From Paraspadella gotoi (taxonomy: Eukaryota; Chaetognatha): a stretch of DNA of 64,000 nt. The translations under genes and the position numbers were made by a program. Of the stretch, positions 30,949 through 43,014 are shown in pieces. Positions within the stretch are counted from its first letter, which is position 1. The number at the start of each line of letters is the position of its first letter. The DNA lies in contig CM119267.1 of the NCBI GenBank assembly GCA_051294375.1, positions 18,020,992-18,084,991 of the forward strand. Direction: 5' to 3'. The notes beneath the pieces are model-generated. The model did not search any database and was not told the DNA's origin. It worked only from the letters and a program-made list of their open reading frames with translations.

Positions 30949-32638
30949 ATGGCATCTGGGGGATCCCAATCCCCGGATGTACCGATGGAAAAAAAACTCA
31001 GTCCCGGCGAATCTTCGACATCGACACAAGCCTCGTCGTCGAAAGAAGACGGCGGCGGAGCTTTGAAAACTCCTCCCACGTGTGTCATCGTCTTAGGAAT
31101 GGCCGGATCGGGAAAAACCACGTGGATGCAGAGAATCAACGCCTCTCTACACGCAAAGGTATAACCAAACCGGCGCGCTCGCTTCGTATACCCTCCTCGA
31201 TTTTTTTCACGGAGTTACGTTTTTCGCAGAACAAACGTCCTTATGTGATAAACTTGGATCCCGCGGTTTTGGAAGTTCCCTACCCGTCTAATATTGATAT
31301 TAGGGATACAGTGAAGTAAGTTTCCCATATGAAAAAAATTGCGGATTGCGAAGCGTTTTGAGGAAAGAACGGGGCCCATGCTCCACATATCGTTTAAATC
31401 AGGTACAAGGAAGTAATGAAGCAATACTCGTTGGGCCCGAACGGTGGAATCGTAACTTCGCTGAATCTCTTCGCAACGCGTTTCGATCAAGTTCTCAACA
31501 TTATCGAAAAGCGAAAGGTGTGCTTAATTAAACCTTTGTCGAGTTTTCTTTCCCTTGTCGCCAACTCTGTTTCCTCTTCCAGAACGAACTCGACTATGTC
31601 TTGATTGATACGCCCGGGCAAATAGAAGTTTTCACGTGGTCCGCTTCTGGGTGAGTAACTCGACTAGCCCGGCTTCCCCCCCCCTTTTCTCCAAGCTTAA
31701 TTGCTTCTCACGTCCGCTCCCTTAATTCGTCTTAAGCTCCATCATCGCTGAGACCCTCGCATCCTCCTTTCCCACCGTGGTCGTCTTCGTGATGGACACC
31801 CCTCGCTCCATGAACCCAGTCACCTTCATGTCCAATATGCTTTACGCCTGCTCAATACTTTACAAATACAAACTTCCTTTCGTCGTTGCCATGAACAAGA
31901 TCGACATTGTGTCGAACCGTTTCGCCGTCGAATGGATGCGGGATTTCGAAGTGCGTTTGACGAAAGGTTTAGTCTCTCCATAATCGGATAACGACGGTTT
32001 CACAGTCCGCACTTCCATATAGGTGTTTCAAGAGGCGCTTCAAAATGAGACTTCCTACGTTTCGAATCTGACTCGATCGATGAGTCTCGTATTGGACGAA
32101 TTTTACGCCGACCTCAGGACCGTCGGAGTTTCGGCCGTTACCGGCGAGGGGACGGATGAATTCTTTCAGGTCAGTGCCAATGACTTCTAGCCTTAACTGT
32201 TTTTGTATTCGCAGAGATTATAAGTCATTGATTATTGTATAATATTCTAATTTCCCACGATTATTTTTATCCGCCCTTCAGGCTCTCGACTCTGCCGCCG
32301 AAGAATATGAGCGCGACTACCGTCCTATCTACGAGCGCCTCCGAGCGGAAAAAGCGAAAGAAGCGGAGGCGGCTAAAGCGCGCGAGTTGGATCGCGTGGC
32401 ACGGGACATCGGCGAAGGAAAGCCCATCCTTGGGGGAGGCGGCGCCATTGGCAGATCCGATCGGGAAAAAAAATCCGAGTCGAGTCGCGGCGGAACTGGA
32501 TTCGGGCTGAACTTTGGCGTGGTTGGGGAGGAAGAGCAGCCTGAAGAAGAGGAGGGCGAGATAGATGAGGAAGACGAGGAGGAGAAGCGAGAATACGAGT
32601 CCTTTAAGAGATTCTTGGCGGCTCAGGACAAAGAGTAA
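30949..32638 (+). CDS. GPN1: GPN-loop GTPase 1 (XAB1)
   Basis: Exons 30949-31158, 31230-31315, 31403-31517, 31583-31650, 31737-31950, 32023-32169, 32282-32638; phases agree and give 398 residues. It has a low-complexity Ser/Thr-rich N-terminus, then the P-loop [10 protein letters not shown] (about residues 50-59). The defining GPN loop is in [16 protein letters not shown] (about 107-122). G3 is [10 protein letters not shown]4 is NKID, and the C-terminal region is acidic and Glu-rich, as in animal GPN1. These GTPases help assemble and import RNA polymerase II, shuttling between cytoplasm and nucleus. The next gene on the strand starts 114 bp after the stop. Confidence 0.96.
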
Positions 32639-32752
32639 TTTTATCGCTTATTACGTACTTGTTTTTTTATTGTTTTTCGTTAACCCTTTTTTCGCTTCTT
32701 TTACAGATTTTTTTTTTTAATTTAAATTGACTTTTTTGTCATTGCTCAACTG

Positions 32753-35123
32753 ATGCATTCCGCAACGAGATTGGACGAAAGCTCAAAAGCCGATCCTATG
32801 TATGACTCGGCGCGTTCCACACGCATCAGCGCTCTCGATCTTCCGGCGGAAATCTTAACGCGCGTCTTTTCGTACCTCCACTTGCACCAACTCTTCACTT
32901 CGGCGGCGCCCGTTTGTCGCCGATTTCGAGACATCGCCTTCGACGCCGCTTCGCCACGGCATGGGAGTTTGATTAAGTTGGGTCGCGACTGGCGTCTCTG
33001 GCACGATTTTGGAGAGGCGTTTTTGAAGAAACTCCCTTCACCTATTTCATTCGAAGTAAGATATAAAATTGTGGACTTTTTTACCTATATGTACCTCAAC
33101 CCTAATGATGACTAAATTTAAGGTGGACTACGATTCTTTCTACGAACGTCGCGTAAAAGATCGCGACATGGAGCTATTCCTCGTTGGCCTTCCGGATCCC
33201 TCCGGCGTGGAACAGCGGCGTTCCATGATTCGGGCCTTGCGACTTTGGCCCAATATCTGCCGAATAAAAATCCACCACATTTCGCGGGAGCGATTTTCCG
33301 ATCCCGTTATTCGCCTTCATTTTCCGGTCAACAAGGGAACGCGTATGGAGCTGCGCGGCGATGGGGCGAAACGACGGGACTGCGCCGCGGCGACGTTGGA
33401 GTTTGTGAGCGAAGCGTTGGAGGCCCGGGTCGATCTTAAAGAGTTAGATCTGCGACTGATGTGCGACTGTCCGCGGGTTTCGCTGCGGCGGATGGGGTCT
33501 ATGGGGCCCCACAGTCGGAACAGGTATAATCTATAAAATACGGTTTTTCGGGGGATTATAAAACATTGGGAACATTTGATGACTGTGTTTCGTTTATCCG
33601 ATTACAGATTCCCCCGTTTCCATAATCAACACGCTCGCCTTATATCCTCTTCGAGTCCCAACCTAACTCACCTTACTCTCTCGAACGGCATCACAGAAGA
33701 GGCTGTTCTCACCCTAGCGGAAAACCTCCCGTTAAAGCGATTACATCTGCAGGACGCGTCCGCGATGGGCGACAAAGTCCTCCTTCGCCTCCGAAAGTTC
33801 CGTCGCCTCGTCGATCTCCGGTTAGAGAATCTGGACGAGTCGTTGCTCAACGAATCGTGTTTGAACCGATTTTTAAATGCCGTCGACGAGCCCGACTCTC
33901 CCGCATCGAAACTAGATATTCTATGGTTGCGTTTTCTAGCTTACGAGGGGTCCGCCCTTCTCGATTTTAGCGGCTGCAAGGATTTGGTCGAGTTAAATCT
34001 TCGCATCTTTCTGGACGACAACTCGGACTGGTCCTCGTTGACCAATTTATCCAAATTGACCTTTGAGCGACCCGAGGCCGACCACGATTTGAGCCTGACC
34101 GACGTAGAAACTGTCGGAACCCGCGGCGCTTTTTTGACGCATTTGCAGAGATTGCGAGATTTGAAGATCGACGCTTACGATCTGCCTTCGCCCGCCCGAG
34201 CGGATCATGTGTTCGTACATGTGTTCCAAAAGTTGGAGTCTCTCTCGGTGATGGTGGCGTCTCGTCGTCACAGCTTGGAATATCTCAAGCGCCTCTTGCC
34301 TTTTTGTCGTCACTTGCGAAGGCTTAAACTGGAGGAGTTGAACCTGTTGCGGGACTCCGACGGCAGCATTGGCTACGATGTCTGCGCAAGGATCGCCGCT
34401 ATAAACTTAGAGGAGCTGGCCATTACGTCTACTAGCCCCTCCGGTTATGACTCCGGCGAAAGCACAGTAGACGACATCAAAGCTCTCCAATATTGTCTTC
34501 ACGCTATGTTGACATTGGATTACGTGCCACGACTGACTGTGGTCTCGCTTCAAATGGTCTTTTTTGCAACGGACCTCTTTCGGCGGATTTGTTATCGTTG
34601 TTCAGCGTTGAAGTCTCTCACGATTTCCGTAGATACCGAGTGGCAGCGTGAAACGCTCATGGCAAGCTTAGACCTTGAAATTGGAAAAACCTCTGTTCTC
34701 GCTTCTGACTTGCCTGAACTGCGGCACCTCAGTCGTCTCGAGTCGCTCTCGATCGACGTCCGATTTGACGTCGCCGCCCTCGACGATTCCGACGATTCTT
34801 ATATCCACGATTGTTGTCTCGAGCTTCTCCGCATCTGCGCCGACACCTTCCCTCCCGACGATGACGGCGATTTTCTCTCCCTGTTTCCGCGCGCCAAGAG
34901 TTTCGTAGTGAGACCGGATCACGGCGAGGAATTTTCGGCTATATCTTACAACCTTCGTCGTACAAGCACCGGTGATGTGAGACGCTTCCTCTCGCTGCCA
35001 CCCTGCGTCGATGGGTTCGAGCGACGGGAATGCTGTCTTCCAATTTCAATTGATGATCTTTTAACGCCACCCACCTCAGAGGAGCCGGCTTTTAGTATAT
35101 TTAAAAAAATGTTCGGTTTTTGA
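32753..35123 (+). CDS. F-box protein, leucine-rich-repeat-like
   Basis: Three exons, 32753-33055, 33123-33523, 33608-35123, phases agree; 739 residues. Residues about 26-60 form an F-box (LDLPAEILTRVFSYLHLHQL, then APVCRRFRDIA), the SKP1-binding motif of SCF ubiquitin ligases. The large last exon has irregular leucine-rich segments (NLTHLTLSNGI, RRLVDLRLENLDE, DLVELNLRIF, HLRRLKLEELNLL, LEELAITS) that fit degenerate LRRs and would form the substrate-binding part. I cannot assign an orthologue. It lies between GPN1 (114 bp) and RFC2 (209 bp) on the same strand. A strong 3' splice-site-like sequence (CGCTTCTTTTACAG) ends about 47 bases before the ATG, so a 5' UTR intron or outron is possible. 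Confidence 0.85.
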
Positions 35124-35332
35124 TGGGCATCTTTCATTAAATAGTTCAAAAATTATATAACTCTTCGAATGTCCGACGTTTATTCTCAGTTTATTACAAC
35201 TTTTTTACCGAATGCTGATTTGTGCAGCTGTGTTATTTCCTTTTATGTTTTATGCGCATCATTTACGATATTTTCTATATTTTTACAAACTATCTCGTTG
35301 ATTATTAATACCATTTTATTATATTTTAGACC

Positions 35333-36684
35333 ATGGAGCCCATGGAAATAGATTCGAACTCCCAGTCTCAATCGTCCTCGCAAAAAAACGTTCCCGCGAG
35401 TAAAAAACCAACTTACGAACTTCCTTGGGTTGAAAAGTACCGACCTCAGAAACTCAGCGACGTTGTTGGAAATGAGGACACCATTAGCCGTCTCGAAGTT
35501 TTCGCCAAACAGGGTAATGTTCCCAATCTTATCATTGCCGGCCCTCCCGGCACGGGCAAGACCACTTCCATACTCTGCCTTGCGCGAACCATGCTCGGCG
35601 CCGCCTTTAAGGACGCCGTTCTTGAGCTCAACGCCTCGAACGACAGGGGCATCGACGTCGTCAGAAACAAAATCAAAATGTTCGCTCAACAGGTCCCTTG
35701 AATGAGAGTTATTTTTGATAATTCGGGAGAAATGGTTGCCTTGAAATGATTATTGATTAAGACCTAATGTCAATTCTCAGAAAGTGACGCTACCTAAGGG
35801 AAAGCATAAGATCGTGATATTAGACGAGGCAGACTCGATGACAGACGGCGCTCAGCAAGCGATGCGCCGAACGATGGAGATTTACTCCAAAACGACTCGT
35901 TTCGCTCTCGCCTGCAACGCCTCCGACAAGATCATCGAACCCATTCAATCTCGTTGTGCTGTCCTGAGATACTCAAAGCTGTCCGATGCGCAGGTGTGAG
36001 GACTGATGTGATTAAAATAATAGAGGTCGAACTTAATTTTGTCTCTTATTTTATTGATCCTCCTAAGATCCTCAGCCGCCTTATCACTGTCGCCGAGTCG
36101 GAAAGTGTTTCTTACACTGACGACGGTCTCGAAGCTGTCATTTTTACTGCTCAGGGCGATCTTCGACAGGCGCTGAACAATATACAGTCGACCTTTCAAG
36201 GTAACTCGATTATATTATCGACAAATGGAATTATCATTTCGATGTACCTTCGCGGGTAGGCTTCAACCACGTAGACTCGACCAACGTCTTCAAAGTGTGC
36301 GACGAGCCGCATCCTCTGCTCATCAAGGACATGCTAAATCATTGCGTCAACGGCAATCTCGAGGAGGCATACAAGGTGCGATGAAGAAAGAGGCGGAATT
36401 TTTGAGGTTAAACTCGCGTTAAATAAAATACTCTTCTTCGTCTCCAGATAATGAATCATCTGTGGAAGCTTGGTTACGCATGCGAGGATATCATCACCAA
36501 CGTCTTCCGCGTTTGCAAAACTCACCCAATGGCGGAATTTCTTAAACTCGAGTTCATAAAAGAGATTGGCTTGACCCATATGCGCATTGTCGAGGGCGTC
36601 AACTCGCTGCTGCAGCTCAGCGGACTTTTGGCGAAATTGTGTCGCAAGAGCGCCGACCCGAACGTCGTTAATCCTCGAGGCTGA
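35333..36684 (+). CDS. RFC2: replication factor C subunit 2 (clamp-loader AAA+ ATPase)
   Basis: Exons 35333-35692, 35781-35993, 36068-36200, 36260-36375, 36448-36684; phases agree and give 352 residues. Walker [10 protein letters not shown] lies at about 70-78, Walker B ILDEADSM at about 133-140. Sensor 1 (ACNASDKII) and the SRC arginine-finger motif ([10 protein letters not shown]) follow. [22 protein letters not shown] and [11 protein letters not shown] match animal RFC2 (yeast Rfc4 class) better than RFC4 or RFC5. It loads PCNA during DNA replication in the nucleus. The ATG is 3 bases after an AG acceptor (TTATATTTTAG), so the upstream leader is probably spliced. Confidence 0.96.
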
Positions 36685-37325
36685 CGAAATTACGGATCGG
36701 AATTAACTTCGTTTTTCAAAACTTTATTGCTTTTGTTCCCTTTCGCTTAAAATTATTGATTAACTGTTATACTTGGTACAAATTGAACGTTAAATTCCTG
36801 TCCTGTCATATTTATTTTAACTTCAAGTTTCATGAACTGCGACAAGATAAGTAAAGTATCAAGTTTTTTAATCTTAAAAACTCGATGGGGACCGTTCGAT
36901 ATCAAGGCGATAAAGTTTTTGAGAAATTACTTTTTTTTATTCGTTCAAAGTTGTTAAAGTCACGATTATTATCAGCAAAAGCCTCATTTTTAAAATTTAT
37001 CGGAGAGGTACATCGTATGAAATTCGTGCTTTTCTGGTTCCTTTTTACTCCGAGTTGACCTTAAACTTGTTTTGTTATTTTTTACACTTTTTCAGTACCC
37101 CCTCCACCCAGGAGGAGGTTTTTTACCTCAAACGTTTTTTGTCGGGAAATGTTAAAAACACAAAAGGAATTTGACATTATTTAATCAAGACTTGAAGAAA
37201 ATCTCCTGAACCGAGGCGAATTGCGTGTTTCTCAATGTCGCTCTACAAATAAGGGTCATTGTACTGAAAAAAGGAAATGCTATGATCTTCGCAAAATTTT
37301 AGTTTAAACTCGTATAACGAACGTC
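36685..37325. other. RFC2 3' UTR and spacer
   Basis: AT-rich, 641 bp, no exon seen. At 37097-37123 a CCTCC-ACCCA-GGAGG hairpin is followed by six T residues; I treat this as chance. Confidence 0.55.
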
Positions 37326-38234
37326 ATGCGGCAAAAGGCGAAAGAAAAAACCGAGAACGACGATAAAAAGGTACGGAGACATTTGGTCGGCTTTAATAAT
37401 TTTATTAATTAATTTTATTACTAGTTATAATGTTTATCGGTTTAGTCGTCCCGACGCGGGATGTCCAAGTCGCTTCCTCCTCGACAATTACGCGAACGCG
37501 ACAAGAAAAAACCCAACCCCGACGAAAAACCTCGAAGCAAATCTCAGCCTCCCCCGACGCGCAACCGCCGCGTCGCGCAGCAGCGTCCGGCGCCGACACG
37601 GAAATCAAAAACGGCGCCGCGATCCAAATCTTTGAACTCTTTGATTGCTTCGCCGAAAACGAAAGGCAAAGCGAAGGTTAAAGACGCCAAAGACGGAAAG
37701 AAAGATGTGAAAGACGCGAAAAAGAAAAAAACCGATTCCAAAGACGCGAAAAATTTAAACTCCAAAAAAGAAAAGGAAAGCAAAGGAGAGGAAAAAAGTA
37801 GAAAAAACGAAACGGTCAAAGACTCGAAAAACAAAAAAGAAATGATTAAGGAATTAAAAAACAAAAAAGATTCGAGAAGTGGGAAAAATGAAAAGGAGAA
37901 AAAGTCGTCGTCCGATTCGTCCGAGTCGAACGACCCCGACGAGGTTCAACTGCCGCGTCGACTCCGCGTCAAGAGAGTCGTCGATGCCGTGTACACGATG
38001 GAGACGGCCTACGGATTCGTTACCCCGCTCGTTAGACGCTTGTCCCTCGGTGGCGTCGACGAAGATGCCGAGGTCCCCTCTTTAAAGAACCGTCGTCGAC
38101 TTAAGCCTGAGCCACCCATCATTGGACTGACAGGAATTCTGAGCGGGCGGGTGAGTCGCATGACCGAAGTTGGGGAAAGACCGGTCTCTGCGAGACACCA
38201 CCCGCTCGATTCGATGCATCCGTTGAAGGCTTAA
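37326..38234 (+). CDS. lysine-rich basic protein, unrecognised
   Basis: Two exons, 37326-37370 and 37446-38234, phase 0 across a 75-bp intron; 277 residues. The middle is extremely Lys/Asp/Ser-rich with irregular KDAK/KDSK repeats (roughly residues 85-165), then an acidic Ser-rich spacer. After this comes a less biased C-terminal part (LRVKRVVDAVYTMETAYGFV, TPLVRRLSL, IIGLTGILSGRVSRM), which is the most likely conserved segment. Composition suggests a nuclear or nucleic-acid-associated protein, but no domain is recognised. It converges with the Rab33-like gene on the opposite strand; the stops are 240 bp apart. Translation could start instead at the internal ATG at 37461. Confidence 0.6.
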
Positions 38235-38388
38235 ATGAAACTTCGCGCATGATTGATGTTTATTTGTTTATTTCGCGACATCTCTATCAACTTTTCCTAT
38301 TAATTTTACACTAATTTTCCGTCCAATTTTTTTCACGCTTGGAATAATAACTTCTACAATGTATATTTTTTAAAAAAATCATTGAGCA

Positions 38389-38427
38389 AAATAAATGTTT
38401 TTTTCGCTGTATTGGGCGATTTTTATT
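38389..38427. terminator. convergent polyadenylation signals
   Basis: AATAAA on the plus strand (38389-38394) serves the lysine-rich gene, and AATAAA on the minus strand (TTTATT at 38422-38427) serves the Rab33-like gene. The two signals are about 30 bp apart, so the 3' ends of the two transcripts should overlap. Confidence 0.6.
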
Positions 38428-38474
38428 TCAGAAAATGTAACAAATTTTTTAAAAAACTAATGACAATATAAGAA

Positions 38475-39470
38475 CTATCCACACGAACAGTCGTTCTTTT
38501 TTCGTCGCTCCTTATCGCTTTTTTCGGTTGAAGATGACCAGCTGGAGCAGAGGCTCCCGTCGACATTGGACTTTCTGTAGAGTCTCAACCTCATTCGCCT
38601 CATCGACTCCTCCTCCTTTTTTCTGAGGCTGTAGATGGCGGGGGAGCTGTCGACGGGGGTCGACTGACCCGACGGCGATGTCGACGACTGCGTGCTCCGA
38701 CCGCCCACAGGTGTCGGTACCGATCGTTGCGAAACGCCGCAACGCGCCTCCAATTGCTTGCTGAGAAGGGGAAAAAGATGTTTTAATTTTCTACGGTTCA
38801 ATTAACTGATTAACGCACACAGGAGAAGACAATTTCATGCATGAAAACATTTTTTTTATAATTTTTCACCGATAACTGGCCCTCTGTTTGATAACGATCC
38901 GCGCGAGATCACGAAAGACGGTGTTGATCTCGTCGGCACCAGATTCTTCCAGAGCCGTGACGCGATAAGAGCCATATAGATTGTGGCGGGTGGCGAAGCG
39001 TCGGCCCGCCTCGGGCGTAACCACCGCCCGTCCGCGCTCCTTGTCGGTTTTGTTGCCCACCAGGACTGCCGGGGTGGTTCTGAAGGGGATCTGTTGATGG
39101 GACTCGGCCAGCCATCGGGGCAGACTGTTGAAAGAGGGAAGGTCGGTCACGTCGTAGACGAAAACAATTGCGTCTGTTCTTCTGTTAAATAAAAAAACAA
39201 AGCAAAAGGGGATTATTAACTTTTGTTATTATTAAGTCATCTCTATCGTTGTTACCTGTAATACTGAGACACCATGCTTTGTCTGAACCGCTCTTGACCG
39301 GCGGTGTCCCAGAGTTGTATCTTGGCGATTCGGCCGTCGACGGCCAAAGTCTTATCCGCGTAGTCAAAGCCAATGGTGGCTGTTGGTCGAACATCTGGGA
39401 TGTCGTAGCAGAAGCGCGTCGCCAGCGCCGACTTCCCGACTCCGGAGTCGCCGATCACGATTACCTTCAT
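38475..39470 (-). CDS. Rab33-like small GTPase with extended C-terminus
   Basis: Three exons on the minus strand, 39470-39256, 39181-38870, 38760-38475, phases agree; 270 residues, longer than usual Rab33 (about 230). It has the P-loop GDSGVGKSA (about 7-15), switch I ATIGFDYADKT, G3 WDTAGQERFRQSMVSQYYR (Rab33 has the same RxSMV...YYR) and G4 NKTD. The G5 region reads VTALEESG where Rabs have TSAK. The extra C-terminal part is Ser/Thr- and Arg-rich and ends DCSCG, which can be read as a prenylated C-X-C with one extra residue or as a CaaX-like end. Rab33 proteins act at the Golgi and in autophagy. An in-frame stop upstream supports the chosen ATG. Confidence 0.85.
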
Positions 39471-40269
39471 CGGCTCGCTCTGGCCGAAGAATGAAGCAAA
39501 TTAGAAAACCTACTTTAGTTTAATCTGAATGGAGTATTTTTCTCGGGCAAAGGCTTTGATTCAAAATTCAATGATTCCCGTCATTTATTTATATCATTAG
39601 ATAATCATCTCTTACACTTTATTAATAATCCCCCAAAAAATCTCGACCCAGGAAAATGAATTAGAATTCGGAGAAAATATTATTCATTATATTGAATTTA
39701 AGTCTTAAAAACGTTGAGCCACTAAAATACTTGATAAAAAATTAACTGAGAGACATATTCCTCGATTTGAACAAAGTAATAAAATCATTCAGATCTCAGC
39801 AATCCCTCTTTCGAAAAAAAAAAAAAAATTGCAGGACCAGAATCTAGAATAAACTGGGGATTAGGATTTTATAGTCTTATCCCCTTTGTAAAGAATTCAA
39901 ACAGAATTTCGCGGATCTCGCCTGTTGTTATTTTTACAAGACGACCTCGACCACAAAATAAATTCTCATCAAAAAGTCTAGATTTGAGACTTCAAAATAA
40001 AGATTTCGTCAAGGATTTCATCTAAGCTTACCGTTTCGTCATTTCTGTCATATTGCAGATCTTCAATGAGATGCGAAGTCACGACGGATGGAACGTCATC
40101 CATCATCTTTTTTGTTCGACGCAGTTTTACAATTTACATGGAGAAAACATGCGAGCGAAAATGAGATTAAACCAAAATTTTCTTGTCGATCGACTCTGGT
40201 ACCCGCTTGCCAAGTTAAGGATCCCGTTCCTTTTTCCTTATCCAGCTTTGACCCTTTCAAAGTCAATTA

Positions 40270-40317
<48 letters not shown>

Positions 40318-40390
40318 GGAGAGAGAGAGAGAGAGAAAGCGGGAGAGAGAGAGAGAGAGCGAGAAAGCGGGAGAGAGAGAGAGCGGGAGC
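40270..40390. repeat. interrupted (GA)n array with AAAGCGGG spacers
   Basis: GA dinucleotide blocks are separated several times by a GAAAGCGG or GAGCGG unit, giving a short higher-order array. It lies in the divergent intergenic region. Confidence 0.95.
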
Positions 40391-40572
40391 GACCCCCAAA
40401 CCCTGACGCCGATCAAGACAAAGAATAAAAAGGAAGACAGTCCTGCGAGGGTCACGGGTCGAAAGGGGATCGTTCGTGGTCACATGACACTATCAGTTCT
40501 TGCTGATCCAGTATGCGAGTTAACCCCTCAGCGCTCTCGGTCACGTGAGCGTACCCTGTAAAAATTCCTTTC

Positions 40573-40588
40573 TTTCTTTCTCTCTTTT

Positions 40589-40638
<50 letters not shown>
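40573..40638. repeat. (CT)n microsatellite
   Basis: Imperfect then pure CT run, about 400 bp upstream of the cyclin T start codon. Confidence 0.95.
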
Positions 40639-40641
<3 letters not shown>

Positions 40642-41039
40642 TTTAGTTGTTCGAGTCGAGGTCGAGTCGGGACGATCTCTCAAACAACGAAACTGTTTCG
40701 TATCAGTAGGCCGCCCCTGATATCTGAAATCTTAACCCTCGTTTGTTTTCTCAGGCTGTGATACAACAAGGATGAATGTTTAGGAACGAAATACTGTCAC
40801 AGTGCAAAGGAGCGAGCGAAAAACAAAAAAAAAAAGACTTTTCGATGACGGATAATCTTACAACTATCGAGATTATAAAAACTTCTTTTCAAATAACGCC
40901 TCTCCCTTACGCCTTTCTTTAATAAAATATTTCCCGAACACTCCGCGAAAATAGTGATAAAATTACAGAAGAAGCCCCCCTCTCCTAAAATTGCACGCGA
41001 AGCGGAACGAAATTCGTAAGGGACGCGGTTGGACGCGGA

Positions 41040-42954
41040 ATGGAACTGGGCGGAAATGGCGTCGGCACCGAGAACCGATGGATCTTTGCCCAGGAACGCC
41101 TCGACGACGCCAGAAAACGACTCGCGGCGGCGGCGTCGGCGGCGACGTCGGGTGACGAGCGAGAGACGCGGCAGTCGCTCAGCGCCGCCGTTTTTATTCA
41201 GGTTCGCTGTGGGTGAAATCGATCCTGTTCGTTGCACGATTCGCTTTCACGGTAATGAATGTATCGGCAGGAGATGGGCGACAAGCTTCAGCTGAAACCC
41301 TTGGCCATCAACACCGCCATCGTATACATGCGTCGTTTTGCAATTTTCCACCCCGTTGCCGACGCCGTACTTCCTCCCCACGTCCAAGCCCGAGAGAGAT
41401 TAGTTCTTCGACACGTGAGTTTTTTTATGTCTACATACAATATATGTTTTATTGTCTCGGCTTTCATGTCGAGCAGTTGAGTTTCCGAGGTTTTTGTCCT
41501 TGGTCTTGGTACAAAACAAAAAAAAAACAAGATGTTATGTATCTGTTTCTGAGATTTCCAGATTTTGAGTTTTGTTGGGTCCAGAATTATCTAAAATGCC
41601 GGGGGGGGGGCAGCTCTTTTTGAGCTCTTTTCTTTATCTTACTTTCACTAACATCTTCACTTCTATCCCTAACAACTTATTTTTCCCTTTCACATTTTAT
41701 TCTTAATATTTAACTAAATTATTAATTTCTCTTTGTTATTACTAGTTTAGTATTAAGTTTTTCCATTTATTTTTCTGTTGTACATTGCTAAATGTAATTA
41801 TTTTCTCTGCCTCTGTTGCTTCTCTCTCTCTCTCTTAATTTTTTCACCTTTCAAGTTTCAACCAATCTTATCTTCTTCCCTGTCCTTACCTTCACCTGTC
41901 CTCACATCTGACCACTGTCCTTTCTAAATTCTTTGTTGGAATCTCCTCCTCTCTCTCTCTCACTCTCAAAGCTAATGTTAAAGAGAGAAAATTGTTGATT
42001 GTTAAAAATCGCAGAAGAAGACTCTTAATAAAGAGTTGAAACTTGTCCGACTTATATCCAATAATAAATCGTTGTTGACCTTAAAAACTGTTTTTCCTAA
42101 CTAAAATTATTTAAAATTATTTAAAAATTTGGAACGCTAAATTTTATTTTCTCACGCAGCGCTGCTTTTTTTTTAGTCTGGCAGCGGTCCCAATACACGA
42201 ATCGATTGAATCCTGCGACCAGCCTATCAAATTTTCTCTCTCGTCTTCCCCCCTCCCCCCCACCTTTTGTTGAAATCGGTTAATTTATCGTTAATAGTCG
42301 AGATTAAGAATTTCGGTTTCGAATTATGCTTGGAAAAAGATTTTTATATTATTTATAAACAATTAGTTAACATTTTGCATAGTTGACAACTATTAATCTC
42401 TCCGTTTCTTCAGACTCTGGCGGCCGCCTGCATATTTCTGTCTGCCAAAGTAGAAGAGCAGCCGCGAAAGCTGGACCACGTCGTCAGGACGGCAGCTTAT
42501 TTAAAACAAAGACTACATCTTCAGCAAAACACAGAGCTCTATTACCAAAAGACGCAAGTTAGTTCCGGGCTGTACCGGTTTATACTCGAATCTCTGATAT
42601 GCTTCTTAAACAAAGTACTTAGTTATAAACTAAAGAGAAATTTTTGAAAAAACAAAGGAACTTCTGACCGTGGAAAACGTCCTCCTCCAAGTTCTGGGGT
42701 TCGACATCGCCGTCGACCACGCCCACCCTTACGTCGTTAAACTATGCGTGCATAAAGTCCCGAAAGTTTTCGCCAATAAGGTAAATTTAAAAAATTGCCT
42801 TCAGGGGAAAAAAATGAGAATGTCTTCGGTAGTTCGATGTTGATATTCTCACTTCTATACTGAATCAGGAAAGAGGGATACCTAGTAACCAGATATTTTT
42901 TGGCCAGATTTTCTATTCTCCGACGTGAGCCGGTTTCTTTTTCGCAGCTATCAC

Positions 42955-43014
<60 letters not shown>

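Larger units (their letters stand above)
39471..41039. promoter_or_regulatory. divergent promoter region between Rab33-like gene and cyclin T, GA/CT-rich
   Basis: The two genes are transcribed away from each other across this 1.57-kb gap. It contains an interrupted (GA)n array and a (CT)n array about 200 bp apart. In insects such repeats bind GAGA factor and keep promoters open; a similar role here is only inferred. No coding exon is supported. Confidence 0.5.

Noticed and set aside
37097-37125. GC hairpin followed by T run, resembling a bacterial-type terminator
   Set aside because: The context is a eukaryotic intergenic spacer; a 5-bp stem is expected by chance.
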